A stretch of 64,000 nt of DNA, taken from Corinectria fuckeliana (Eukaryota > Ascomycota > Sordariomycetes > Hypocreales > Nectriaceae). Location: NCBI GenBank assembly GCA_019137255.1, contig WPDH01000169.1:124001-188000 (forward strand), written 5' to 3'. Positions 26,890 through 37,579 of this stretch are shown piece by piece. A model generated the notes under the pieces. That model had not been told where the DNA came from, did no database searches, and was given only the letters and a program-made list of their open reading frames with translations. The position numbers and the translations under genes were made by a program. Position 1 is the stretch's first letter; each line of letters begins with the position of its first letter.

Positions 26890-29613
26890 CTATAAGCTGT
26901 TAGGCGATAAAGCTCAGCCTAGACATATAATATAAGATCTTCTTACTAGAGTAACAGTTCTAATAAGAACTTATAATAGGCTATTAGACTTCTAGTATTA
27001 TTAACTATCTTATCTGTGAAGGTTATAAAGAACTTTACTATATTTAAGCAAAGAGTAAATAAGCTTAAGAAAGATAATCACTTATTAACTAACACTAAGT
27101 TTACCCCGCCTACTAGTAGCTAGAGCGGTAAGAATATATCCCTATCTATATAACTACTTAATCTATTTAAACCACCTACTATAATAGAAGATATATCTCT
27201 TAAAGAAGAGTTATAACTCCCTAATAAAACAGACCACCTTCTGATTAACCCTGAGATTACTCTGCCTGCTAGTAACTAGGGCGGTAAGAACACATCCCTA
27301 TCTGTATAACCACTTAATCTATTTAAACCACCTACTATAGCAAAAGATATATCTCTTAAAGAAGAGTTGTAGCTCCCTAATAAAGTAGACTACCTTCTGA
27401 TTAACCCTAAGATTACCCCGCCAGCTAGTAACTAGAGCGGGGAGAATATATTCTTATCTGTATAACCACTTAATCTATTTAAACCACCTACTATAGCAGA
27501 AGATATATCTCTTAAAGAAGAGTTATAGCTCTCTGATAAAGTAGACCACCTTCTAATCGACCCTGAGATTACCCTGCCTGCTAGTAGCTAAAGCAGTAAG
27601 AATATATTCCTATCTGTATAACTGCTTAATCTATTTAAACCACTTACTATAGAGGAAGATATATCCCTTAAAAAAGAGCTATAGCCACTTAATAAAGAAG
27701 TCTATTTTATAACCAGCTCTAATCCTTCTTTGTCTATTATTAGCCAGATTAGGGTGAGTATACCCCTATCTAAGTTACTACTTAGTCTAAGTGAGCTACC
27801 TAACACTAAAGAAGATATATCTCTTAGAGAAGAGTCTTAGCTACCTAATAAAATAAATAGTTTTATAACTTTAAGACTATCACCTTTATATACTATAGTC
27901 TTATCACTACTTAGCCCCCCTCCTACTAATAAGGTACTTTAAGAGAACACTTTAGAAGCTAATCTTATAGTTTATAAACCTACTAGCAAGTCTATACTAT
28001 AAGCAGATTAGCTAGGAGAGAAGCTAGTCCTAAACCTTAAGCCTTTTATCACAGACCCTAACTTTAGTAGTATTATACTAGTTATTAGACTTGTAAACTA
28101 AGACTAAAGTAACCTAAAAGATAAACTGCTACCTACAGGCTGTAACTTCTATTCTATTAAGTATAAGCCTAGTTAAAACAAAAAAGGATTTATATATCTT
28201 TACTAGGAAGATAATAAGCTTATATAGCTCTTGTTTAATAAGACGGGAATATAACCTTTAGATGCTAATATAGAAAAGTGTTTTAAGAATATAGTTAACC
28301 ACCCTTCTAGAGATTCTATTATTTATTATAATAGTATTTTACTACTAGACCTTAAGGTGATGTTTTATCCTAGGGTAGATATATTATAATATAAGCCTAT
28401 CTGCTTTCTTAATTTAACCTATATCTATACTAAAGAATATAATTTAGCCACAGTTCTTTACTATAAAGATAGTAACTTAAGATCTGCTAATCTAGTCCTT
28501 TTAGGATTTAAAGTCTAGCTCCTAATTACTATATACTATATAAGAAGGTTTAAAAAGCTTATAGGGAAAAAGTGGCCTTATAAGAAGTGCAGGTAATATA
28601 TATATCACTTAAGCTTGCTAGTTTCTCTTATATAGCTTTAATAAGAGGATATTAACTTTAAGCTTATTTGTGTAAGGCCTAGTAATATAGTAGTTATAAA
28701 AAAGGATTAATACTACTAATATATTAACTTTACCTTTTATGTTACCCTCTTAATTAACTTCTTACTTTCTAGTAAACCTTTCTTGCCTAAAAAGGTAGTA
28801 ATATATTCAGATTGTAGTCTATATAAACTTTCTCACCCTAGTATTAAGCATATCACCTAGAGGACTATACTTTCTGACTTACCTCTAAAGAGGAAAGCAG
28901 TAGAGAATCTAAAAAGGACTCTAAAGATATAAGTATAATTAGCAGCTAAGTAAGATATTAAGAAGATTAAAAGACAAATTAAGAGAGTAGACCTTAGAAA
29001 TAAAATCCCTAAGATTAAAGAAAATAACTAACTAAGCCTAGCTATCTTTAAGTTAGCTATTATAATCTAGAGTTAAAAAGTAATCTGCTAATTTGTCGCT
29101 CTTATCACAGCCTAGCAGAATAAGAGTATTATACCTAATACTTTTACACTAAGTCCTAAAGGTTTATTCTAGAGGGTGAATTACTAAATTAGAGCACTAA
29201 AGGGCGCTATAGCTATAACTAACCTCTAGAAGCTTAGACTTTAAATCTAAGAGTACTATCTCGCTTATAAAATCCAGCGGTTAATACCTAAATATAGCTA
29301 TAAGGCTAACTTAAGAGTTCTTAATAAAATAGCTAAAAGGTTTAATATAGATAAGAAAGACCTAAAATAATATAGAGCTCACAGCTAAAAATAGTTATAG
29401 TTTAAATACTATTAAGAACTCCTATACTTTATTTTTATCTATAGCTATAACTCTTTTAGTATAAGGCTAAATAGTTTTATAAACCTTAAGGATAATAAGA
29501 TAGATATTTTACTTTGCCTTCTTAACTATAATTATATAAAGACTCTTTGTAAAGTGGGTAAGGCTTTTAAGAACGCTTTAATAGGTATTTTAGAAGGTAC
29601 TAATTTAATATGA
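26890..29613 (+). pseudogene. relic gene with 52-residue tandem repeats
   Basis: Product not recognised. From at least 27100 the same plus frame holds to 29613 with no indel (about 838 codons); it can be extended upstream to about 26890. TAA/TAG are about 5% in 28180-28930. The first part holds five 52-residue repeats (27101-27880) with Asp-Ile-Ser-Leu-Lys-Glu-Glu-Leu and Leu-Pro-Asn-Lys. The rest looks globular: Phe-Ile-Tyr-Leu-Tyr near 28189, Lys-Lys-Trp-Pro-Tyr-Lys-Lys-Cys near 28568, and a Lys/Arg-rich helical stretch near 28890-29010. The first non-RIP-type stop is TGA 29611-29613; the frame then continues to TAA 29671. No intron is evident. The MULE-type cluster begins right after it. 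Confidence 0.6.
27101..27880 (+). repeat. 156-bp coding repeat, 5 copies
   Basis: Units start at 27101, 27257, 27413, 27569 and 27725, all exactly 156 bases apart. The first four are close and the fifth is clearly diverged but in register (the GATATATCTCTTA block recurs at 27189 plus multiples of 156). The unit equals 52 codons. Differences between units include TAG/TAA at former Gln/Trp codons and CCC/CTC-type changes. Confidence 0.95.
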
Positions 29614-29770
29614 GAGTTAAGTAGCTTAGATTTAAAAGAATTAGCAGAGAGTGATCTTCTTATAGCTGTTTAACTTAGGCTTAGTTAAAAGTAGTTTAAT
29701 AAAAGGGCGAGTTATATATATAAGATATATTATACTAGCCCTAGTATATATATAGCTTACTGTTTAAGTA

Positions 29771-30187
29771 TAAAAGAGCGACTTATAGGTGCACAGCCAG
29801 CTATATAGATAAGATTTATTATGTAAGTATACAAGTATACATAATATATATATACAAGATCTCTTACATATATATATTATAGCATCTCTTTATATAACTA
29901 AGTAAGTTAGTCACTTAGTCACTTAGTCAGTTAGTCAGCTAGTTAATTAATAAGTTAATTAGTTAGTTAGTCAGTTAGTTAGTCAACCTGTGTATTTTCC
30001 CTGCTTATATAGCATATTATAGTTATCTTAGGGGGGTTATATAAAGTCACTTATAGCTATATACAGCTATTTACACTGCTGGCAGTACAGGTAGGCAGAT
30101 CCTATATACACCTATATCTAACTTACATAATAGATCTTATCTGTATAGCCAGCTATACACTTAGGCCTATAAGTTCCTGTTTAAAAG
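29771..30187. mobile_element. short inverted-repeat element (MITE-like)
   Basis: A single-palindrome unit at 29771-29828 is matched by its inverted counterpart at 30120-30187, leaving about 290 bases between. The interior holds a GTTA/GTCA tetranucleotide run and a less mutated stretch near 30075-30110. No coding capacity is seen. The right end abuts the left end of the next element through TTTAAAAGGG. This fits a miniature inverted-repeat element of the same family as the neighbouring FAR1-bearing element. Confidence 0.5.
29901..29986. repeat. GTTA/GTCA tetranucleotide array
   Basis: A run of AGTT, AGTC and ACTT tetranucleotides, including CACTTAGT twice. It is a microsatellite inside the short inverted-repeat element. 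Confidence 0.85.
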
Positions 30188-30938
30188 GGCGACTTATAAG
30201 TGCACAGCTAGCTATACATTTAATATTATGTGATTAGCTGCACAGCCGGCTGTGCAAATAAGATCTGTTATGTAAGTAAATTAGATATATAGTATTATTA
30301 AAAGAGGGTTATTTACTATAAGTTAGCCTCTTAATTTAATAATTAGCAGCTTCTATAGTATTAATTTAACTTTCTCTGCCCTTCTTCTACTATAATAAAC
30401 TTAATTAATGTTTCTTATTGCTTCCCTAATAATATTCTCCCTCCTAAAGGCTACTTCTGCTTATAAGAGGAAGTGGCCACTATAATTAACGCTTAGGCAG
30501 CACTATAAGGCTATGCCTTTATTGTTAAAAGCTCTTAGAAGACCCCTAGTGAAAGGACTAGTGTTATTTTTAACTGTGACTATAAAGCTAGCTATGCCTT
30601 TTCTGCCTCTAGAAAACAGCAATAGAAAACTACAACATGTTATATAAGATGCCTCTTCTCTGTTACAGCAAAGAAAAGCCTGTGTGAGACTATATAGAGT
30701 CTAACACTAAGAACCCTAATATATTGCTAAGAGATCAGATAATATATATTAAGTAGCTACTTATACTATAAATTATCCCTCTGTTTAATTATATTAAGAA
30801 AAGCTATAATATTATATATACATATTATACACACTAGTATCTAGCTTATATAACAGATCTTATTCGCACAGCTAGCTGTGTAGCTAATTATATAATATTA
30901 AACACACAGCCGGCTATGCACCTATAAGTTGCTATTTA
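30184..30938 (+). mobile_element. deleted Mutator-like (MULE) element, probable
   Basis: About 755 bases bounded by inverted repeats of about 93-95 bases (30184-30278 and 30843-30938). They are roughly four-fifths identical, and almost every difference is a transition. Each end contains two palindromes. Long terminal inverted repeats together with an interior that reads as a FAR1-type DNA-binding domain (30425-30760) are typical of MULEs, which are known in ascomycetes (for example Hop of Fusarium). Only the start of a transposase is present, so this would be a non-autonomous deletion derivative. No target-site duplication could be confirmed because both sides are other copies of the same unit. 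Confidence 0.6.
30425..30760 (+). pseudogene. FAR1-like DNA-binding domain, transposase remnant
   Basis: The plus frame from 30425 reads Leu-Pro-Pro-Lys-Gly, then Gly-Tyr-Ala-Phe-Ile-Val-Lys-Ser-Ser (30509 on), Ile-Phe-Asn-Cys-Asp (30566-30580), a Ser-Arg-Lys-Gln-Gln segment (30608 on), Thr-Thr-Cys, and Cys-Leu-Phe-Ser-Val (30650-30664). This order matches the N-terminal FAR1/WRKY-GCM1-type zinc finger of fungal MULE-like transposases as I know the family: 'GYA...', a Cys-Asp pair, then a Thr-rich basic stretch with Cys-Leu-Phe-Ser-Val. The DDE catalytic domain is absent. In-frame TAA/TAG number about six in the first 96 codons. In the line 30601-30660 CpA+TpG exceeds ApC+GpT (7 to 5), so it is only lightly mutated. 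Confidence 0.55.
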
Positions 30939-30945
30939 AAAAAGG

Positions 30946-30987
30946 TTGCTTAGTCACAAGTAGAAATTTTAACTTATAACTAAGCAG
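30946..30987. repeat. dispersed palindromic repeat, copy 2
   Basis: Arms TTGCTTAGTCACAAGT and ACTTATAACTAAGCA can pair around an A/T centre. Related to 16035-16075. It sits between the right end of the FAR1-bearing element and the last palindromic unit. Confidence 0.5.
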
Positions 30988-31047
30988 TGTCTTAGTTAAG
31001 GCGACTCACAGGCGTATAGCTAGCTATACACCTATAAGTTGTCCTTA

Positions 31048-31989
31048 GGTGATATATTAGTACCTTATATATACCTTTACCTACCCTAAATAAAGTTAAC
31101 TATCTTAATTATTTAAGTTACCTTTTATAATCTAAGCTTTAGATCATATAGAGAGTAGTAAGACTAACAGAGAGATATATAATCTATTATATAACACTAG
31201 AGGATCTAAAGGATTCTTATACTTATAACCCCATCTAGATCTAAGCAGTTAACTAGGATATAGTATTAGCCAGCTCTAGCTCTAGCCCTACTTAAGACTA
31301 AGAGGTGCTAACTTAATTAGCTAAGCTTATAATAGTATAATACCCGCCTAACCCTGCTTGTCCTCCTATAAAACATAAAGTATGCTTTCTTATTCCTATC
31401 TAAAGCTTATAACTATACTCCTTTTCTTATAATTATAGGTTCCTAGGCTAATATATAAAGATACTTATTTATCTTACTTAGTGACCTTAAGATTTGTTTT
31501 AATACTTATATTATTAAGACTAGCTTATATTCTCTACTCCTTAAGGTTATTATTTCTTTTTAGACCCCTCTTACTTATCTATATTTAGACCTGTCTTAAG
31601 TGGCTCTAGTGTCTATTAATTTGATAATTAATAGGGCTAAAGTTCTAAGGCTTAGGTATAAAAATGCCTAGGCTTAGGCATTATACAAGTTTCTTAGCCG
31701 TATATATATAGACATTAAGATATACAGCACAAAGGTTAGCTAATATTACTAAGAACAATATCTAAACCTATAGCTATAGATTAAGTATCTTATACTTCTT
31801 TATAACCTATTAGTTAGTTATCTCCCCTCCTCTCCACTCTTTAATACAGCTAGCTAATAGTATATAGTTATATAAACTACTACCTTATATACATATTTAA
31901 AAGTATCTCTTTTGTGAGAAATTTAGCTAAGCTATTATCTTCTTAGCTTTAAGCTTTATAAAATTACATAAAGAGACCTTATACACAAT
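31048..31989. other. degenerate DNA with a hairpin
   Basis: No gene resolved. A perfect 8-base inverted repeat with a 4-base loop lies at 31663-31682 (AATGCCTA and TAGGCATT). Confidence 0.45.
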
Positions 31990-32560
31990 CAGAGGTATAT
32001 ATATAGATAATATAATAGCCACCCTGCAGGATACACTAGAAGTTAAATTTAATAACTTATATTATGCTTACTAACTAAGTCTTAACTATATCACTCTTAT
32101 TTGCTATATTCTAGTTTAAGTTAAGAGTCTATAAAACAACCTATAGATAGACCTAATAGATATTAACTACACTATAGATTGTATATTAGTAATATTATCT
32201 ACTCTTCTAGAAGGAGCTAAACCTAAATAGTATTAAGTAAACACTAATATTAGCATATTAATAGAGTAGCTATCTAAAAGCTAAGCTTTTATCAGCTTAT
32301 ATATAAATAAGAAGTTAGTTGTGAGTTTAGCTAGAAAATTAAGATTAACTTTCTAAATATAGGTAGTAGTAAGTTTACTATCTAAAAGAGTGAGAGATTA
32401 CTTGCTAATATAACCTAGAATCTCCTATCTACTTAGACTATAAGAATGTCTTTACAGTCTTAGAAAAGCCTAAGAGCTCTCTTTAACTAAGCATCTAGTT
32501 TTTATTATTCTCTTTAAGAGGCTTAAAACACAAAACGTATTTTTACTATATAAGTATATA
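31990..32560 (+). pseudogene. relic coding tract, unrecognised
   Basis: Product not recognised. A plus frame from about 31990 has roughly 8% TAA/TAG. It contains Ile-Ala-Thr-Leu-Gln-Asp-Thr-Leu near 32015 and a basic stretch with Phe-Lys-Arg-Leu-Lys-Thr-Gln near 32515. It may continue to about 32820 with rising stops. It lies just beyond the MULE-type cluster on the same strand. Confidence 0.33.
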
Positions 32561-35014
32561 TTATATATAATATAAATCTAGATACACACTACTAAATTTA
32601 ACATTAGGCAGACAGAGTTTATAACTAAGTATGTTAAAACTTGCTGTATATATAAGTTATATCACCTTAGATAGCCTTAAATCTGATAGTTATAATATGT
32701 ATTTGCCAGCTGTTTCCTACTAAAGAGCTATTACGGCTAAGCTATATAAGCTTAATTAACATATTAAATACTATAGCTAAGAGTCACTTAAGAGAGAACA
32801 TATTATTAGCGCTAAATCAGCTTATTATATTACTCTATTATATTCTAATTGCTAATAATTTCTTATAATAGAATCCTATCTTATCCTGTTTTATTTATTA
32901 AATTAGGTTTCTTATTCTCCTGTTAAAACTAAACAATTTACACGCAGACTAGTATTAGGCCTACTAAATTTATAATAGTGTTTTGTATTCTGTTATGTTT
33001 AGGAATTTAAGCTGGCATATAAGAACTTATTATATTAAATTAGCACTCTTAAGATAATCTTTAAAAGCCTAAGATAGTTAGGTAAAGAATATAGGGTACT
33101 TAGACAGTATAGTGAAAGTTATAAAGGAGGTGCTTAAGTTAACCTTTAAGTACGCAGATAGTACTAGCATAGTAGAGTTAATAAAAAATATAAAGTCTAT
33201 AAATAATAGGGAAAATATAAAAGATATAAAGGATATAAGCATAACTTAACTAATATCTGTTCTTAGATGATATAATATAGTTCTTTTCTTGCTTTATTAT
33301 TATACTTCTGTTAGCTTTTTTATATCTGCTTCTTTTAGACTCTGTTCCTTCTTATATCTCTATTTAAGCTGCCTTTTCATATATAATATTTGATAAAGTC
33401 TTTATATTAAGCGCTAAATATTATATGACCCTTTTTATACTCCTAATACTAGCTCTATAAGTATAGGCACATAGAGGATATATTAGCGCTTAGATAGAAG
33501 GCTTTATCTAATAACCTGATAACTAGTTGTTTATTAGTTAAAAATAGTAGTATTATCTTAGTCTATATTAGCTACTATGTTGTTTCTGTTTATAGCTAGC
33601 ACTTAAACTAGGCTAAAAAGTGTAGATTGCTAACTATAAGTCTTTACCTTTCTCTTTTATTACTCTAAAGGAGTGGAGCTCCTCTTAGTGTAATACCGCC
33701 TAATAACTATTCTTATAGCGGCTAATATTATGTATAAGTATATAATATAGAGGCTCTAGCGGGAATTTATATATAAAGCTATAGTCTTACCCTACTGATT
33801 TTTATACTAAGCTTACTATATTTCTTATATTTTACTATCTACTTATATCTGCTTCTTTTAGTCTTAGCCTCTTTTAGACACCTTATAGCTTAAAAACTGT
33901 AAGATATATAATAACTATATTTAAAAAAGAACTAAAACCTATATCTAGAGATAAAGAATTAATAAGCTGGTATTAACTAAATAGCAAATATATAGTTATA
34001 GTACTATAAAGGCTAGGTCCTAATTACTATTTAAAAAGAAGATAATAGGTAGAAAGGTTACTAGTCTAATCCTAGCCTAATCTAGGATCTCTCTTACTTT
34101 TAGTTTCTAGAATCTTAACTTTTTATACCTTATAACTTTAAGAAAGAGATTAAAGGTAATTATAATAGTTTAAGTTAATTTTCGCCTTCTAATTCTAGCC
34201 TAGCATACTATACTTTCTTAGCTTTAATAATAGACCTAAAATCTTAAAATTAAAATATAAAGTTAATTTATAATTAGAATATACTAACTACTCCTAAGCT
34301 GTGATATAAAAATAATACTTAGCTGCTCTTATTCTTGTTTTTAATCTTAGAGCTAATACTAATCTTAACTTAGAAGGTCTATCTAAGAGAGTTTTTAATC
34401 TCTCTTCTTAAGAGTTCTTTTAAATAGATTAATATCTTATTTATATCTTCTAAGGTGAGGTAACTTTATATAGAGAAGCTAGTGATAGATTATAGTTATT
34501 AATATATATAAAAGGCTACTCTAAGTTAATTTATCTTATTATATTGTTTATAAAGTTAAGATGCTTTATATCTTATTTAGTAGTTATATATTAGCTTAGC
34601 TGTTTAAAGCCTGCTATAACTAAATAGCTAACTACTAGTCTCTACTTTATATATTATATTACACTAAGCTATACTATATTATTATAGTTAGTAAAAGGTA
34701 AGGTTTATTAAAGCAGCCTTTATTTATTTTTGCTAATAAATATATAATAGTAATAGTTATAGATATATCTAGTTATTTAGATATAAGGTTTAGTATATTA
34801 TTAATTAATTATCTACAGGCTATTATATAACTAATCTAAAGCTCTCCTATTATAAAGGGAAGCAAACTAAGTATAAATTCTAAAGTAGTATAAAGTAAAA
34901 GGAAAAGCGCCTTTAGGTCTATTATAAGCGCTAGAGATTTTAAGCAGGTGTCTTTAACTATAACCTAAATAAAAATTTATAATAAGCTTTTTACTGTTTA
35001 GTTTTTATTCTTAT
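32561..35014. other. degenerate DNA, no gene resolved
   Basis: TpA-rich. The minus strand from about 34970 down to 34780 is fairly open in a frame different from the relic that ends near 35015, and could be its displaced C-terminal part. A short ATATAAAAGATATAAAGG stretch lies near 33215. Nothing else recognised. Confidence 0.4.
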
Positions 35015-35591
35015 CCTGTTATTTTATTATTATATAATTTTATCTAGAAGACTTAGCTGCCTAGCTAGTTTCTTATATAAGTTCTAAAACTAATCTGCCT
35101 CTAACTTTATATAAGCAGATCTATAAGCTAATATAGTCTATAAAGACTAATAGTTCTCCTTAGGTAAGGCTGCTAATATACTAGTAGATTTATTATAAGA
35201 CCTAGTAATATTCTTCACTAGTAACTTTATAATGTTAAAATCTAAAAGGTCTTTTTTAGGCCTGCTTTTTATTTAAATACCTCTAGACTAAAGGTATTAC
35301 TCCTTTTTAAAAGGATATTTTTTACCTTTAATAATCTATATTTTTTTAGTTGCTAGTATCACTCTAGGCTTAAATACTTAAAAATCTCTATAAGGTATTA
35401 TATAGTTAATTCTTATTCTGTAAGAACTAGAAGAGCTATTAGGATGTCTTACTATTTCTAAAATATTACTTAAACTTCTTAGCTTTATTAGTAGTAGTCC
35501 TATTAACATACTCTTAGGAATTAGCTCTTTTATATTATCACTAGAGCCTAAGTTAGAGTTGCTATTTAGACTATACTTGTTAGACTTTATA

Positions 35592-35687
35592 TCTAAGCTG
35601 TTATCTAAGCTATCTTCTAAGCTGTCTTCTAAGCTATTATCTAAGCTATTATCTAAGCTATCTTCTAAGCCTTTATCTAAGCTTAAG
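35592..35687 (-). repeat. 12-bp coding repeat, 8 copies
   Basis: Eight 12-base units on the plus strand, each starting TCTAAGC. On the minus strand, in frame with the relic, they read Leu-Asp-Asn-Ser or Leu-Glu-Asp-Ser. Confidence 0.95.
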
Positions 35688-35705
35688 CTAGATAAGTTAG
35701 AATTA

Positions 35706-35825
35706 TCTAAGCTAGGATTAGCATATATTATAACATCTAAGCTAGGATTAGAGCGTATTATAATATCTGAGCTAGGATTAGAGTGTATTATAACATCTAA
35801 GCCTAGAGCACCTAATATACAGAAT
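35706..35825 (-). repeat. 30-bp coding repeat, ~4 copies
   Basis: The marker TCTRAGC recurs at 35706, 35736, 35766 and 35796. The minus strand reads a 10-residue unit with Ser-Asn-Pro-Ser-Leu-Asp. Units differ by G/A and C/T changes (GAGCGT, GAGTGT, GCATAT). Confidence 0.9.
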
Positions 35826-35944
35826 ATAGTAGGAGTATACTACTTCTCTTTGTTATTACTCTTTTTACCTTTATTCTATTAATCTAGTATTATATTAAAT
35901 ATATAGTTATCTAAGTTATACTTAACTTTTCTAACTAGCTCTAT

Positions 35945-36600
35945 TCTCTTACTTTTACTCTTTTTATCTTTCTTATAGTGCTTATTTATATCTCTCTTAT
36001 TTTTAAGTTAGGGCGGAATTAGCTTTTAAACCTTTTTCTTTATTTTCTTTTTCTTATAATACTTATCTCCCTCTTCTTTACCTTTACTTTAAGATAAACT
36101 TAGCTTTTTATTCTTATTCTTACTATTCTTTTTCTTATAGTGCTTCTCCCCTCTTCTTTTACCTTTAATTTAGGGCTAAATTAGCTTATAGTTCTCACTC
36201 TTATTCTTTTTACTCTTCTTATCTTTCTAGTGCTTATCTAGCTTATCTTTACCTTTACTTTAGGGTAGACTTAGCTGTTAGCTCTTTTTCTTACTCTTCT
36301 TACTATTCTTATCCTTTTAGCGCTTTTCTTCTTCTTCTTTACCTTTATTTTAAGGCTAAATTAGCTACTTATTCTTATTTTTACCCTTCTTACTATTCTT
36401 ATCTTTCTAGTGCTTATCTTTCCTATCTTCACCTTCACTTTAGGGTGGACTTAGCTATTAGCTCTTTTTCTTACTCTTCTTACTGTTTTTATCCTTTTAG
36501 TGCTTTTCTCCCTCTTCTTTACCTTCACTTTAGGGCTAAATTAGCTGATTATTCTTATTCTTACCCTTCTTACTCTTCTAAGTCTTCTTCTTATTATAAT
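35945..36600 (-). repeat. 81/90-bp coding repeat, 7 copies
   Basis: The marker TAGGG(C/T) or its variant precedes a TTAGCT block at 36009, 36090, 36171, 36261, 36351, 36441 and 36531: spacing 81, 81, then 90 four times. On the minus strand both unit sizes are multiples of three (27 and 30 codons) and read as Lys/Ser/Asn/Glu-rich peptides. Alternate 90-bp units resemble each other (TAGGGCTAAATTAGCT against TAGGGTGGACTTAGCT), so a 180-bp higher-order unit is likely. Confidence 0.9.
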
Positions 36601-37579
36601 AGGGCTTAACCCCTTTATCTTAAGTTTTAAATAGGCTAGGCTCTTTACTTGCCTTTTTTTACTTACAGCTGTTTTTCTTATTTTTATCCTTAATTAGGCT
36701 TAAATTATTAGTATCTAACTTCTTATAATCTTTAATTTAGACTGAGAGAGGCTTTTTACTTAGCATCTTATGTCTATTATAATAGCTTATCACCTCTAAG
36801 TCCTTATAGTTTTTAACTTTAATTAGGCTTACTCCTCTGCTTACTTTATTATTTCCTGTTTTAATAGTTATTATATACTTTACACTTATCTAAAAGGTAT
36901 TAATATATCTTCCTAGATACTAGACTTAAAGAGGTATATATTAGGGTCTATCTATTTATCTTAAGATATAACCTTATTAACCTATCCTAGCTTAACAATC
37001 TTACCTTCTACCTTTAGAACATTCTAGAAATAATAGTTATATTTCTTATATTCTTTATTTATAATAATAAGAAGCGTGATATCTTTAAATATATCTTTAC
37101 TATATACCACCTTTAGGCTATACTTTCTAAGCTTTTTAGCTAACTTTTTATATAAAACAACCTTACTATTAACTCTTAGCGCGCTAGAAAGGCTAATAAT
37201 ATAATCTTTACTATTAGCTATAATAAATAGATAATTATATAAATAGAAAACTGTCCTTGTTAACTAAATAGGGATTTTAAGTGTAGTTATATCCTATACT
37301 ATACCTTTATATAATAAAAACACACTAAGCTAGTTAAGAGTAACCCACCTTAATAATAAAAGTTAGACCTTAGAAGTAAAGTTAGATTTTAAGGTACTAA
37401 CTTTAATCTTTAATTAAGTAATTATCTAGTGAGATTAGAATCTATTTTTAAAACTCCTCTTCCCCTGTATAGTTATACTAAGTCTAAGAAGCTAAGACTA
37501 TATATAGTACTTATAGCACTTTACCTTTAGAGTAGACATAATTTCAGAAGAAAGATATAGTTTTTTAATTTAACTTAAA

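Larger units (their letters stand above)
29697..31047. repeat. cluster of palindromic terminal-repeat-like units
   Basis: At least seven related units lie here, built on a palindrome of the type GCGACTTATAGGTGCACAGC and its mirror. The best core is the perfect 18-base palindrome at 30239-30256. Units are seen at about 29771-29828 (+), 30120-30187 (-), 30184-30220 (+), 30229-30278 (+), 30843-30890 (-), 30895-30938 (-) and 30998-31047 (itself palindromic), with a possible decayed one at 29697. Most are joined on one side to AGATCTGTTATGTAAGT or its complement. The cluster keeps more CpA/TpG than its flanks. Confidence 0.8.
35015..37539 (-). pseudogene. relic gene with several charged tandem repeats
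   Basis: Product not recognised. On the minus strand an ATG at 37539-37537 opens a frame with about 6% TAA/TAG to about 36897. A one-base shift at the CCTTTT run near 36893-36900 moves to a second frame that stays open to about 35015. That second frame has, in order, a basic region, seven 27/30-residue Lys-Asp-Lys-Asn-Ser-Lys-Lys-type repeats (36600-35945), a 10-residue repeat with Ser-Asn-Pro-Ser-Leu-Asp (35825-35706), a four-residue Leu-Asp-Asn-Ser/Leu-Glu-Asp-Ser repeat (35687-35592), then a globular-looking tail (Ala-Leu-Pro-Lys-Glu-Asn-Tyr near 35170). Such charged, disordered repeats suggest a nuclear or scaffold role, but that is a guess. The plus-strand ORF at 35559-35882 is the antisense shadow of the repeats. 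Confidence 0.6.

Noticed and set aside
28186..28400. GIY-YIG/T5orf172-like domain (Phe-Ile-Tyr-Leu-Tyr start)
   Set aside because: The start is suggestive, but the expected Lys-Ile-Gly and Arg motifs are not found at the right spacing.
29911..29986. Telomere-like or att-site repeat
   Set aside because: GTTA/GTCA runs are a plain tetranucleotide microsatellite and do not match TTAGGG.
35559..35882. Plus-strand ORF of 107 codons
   Set aside because: It is antisense to the 12- and 30-bp coding repeats of the minus-strand relic, whose frame extends far beyond the repeats.
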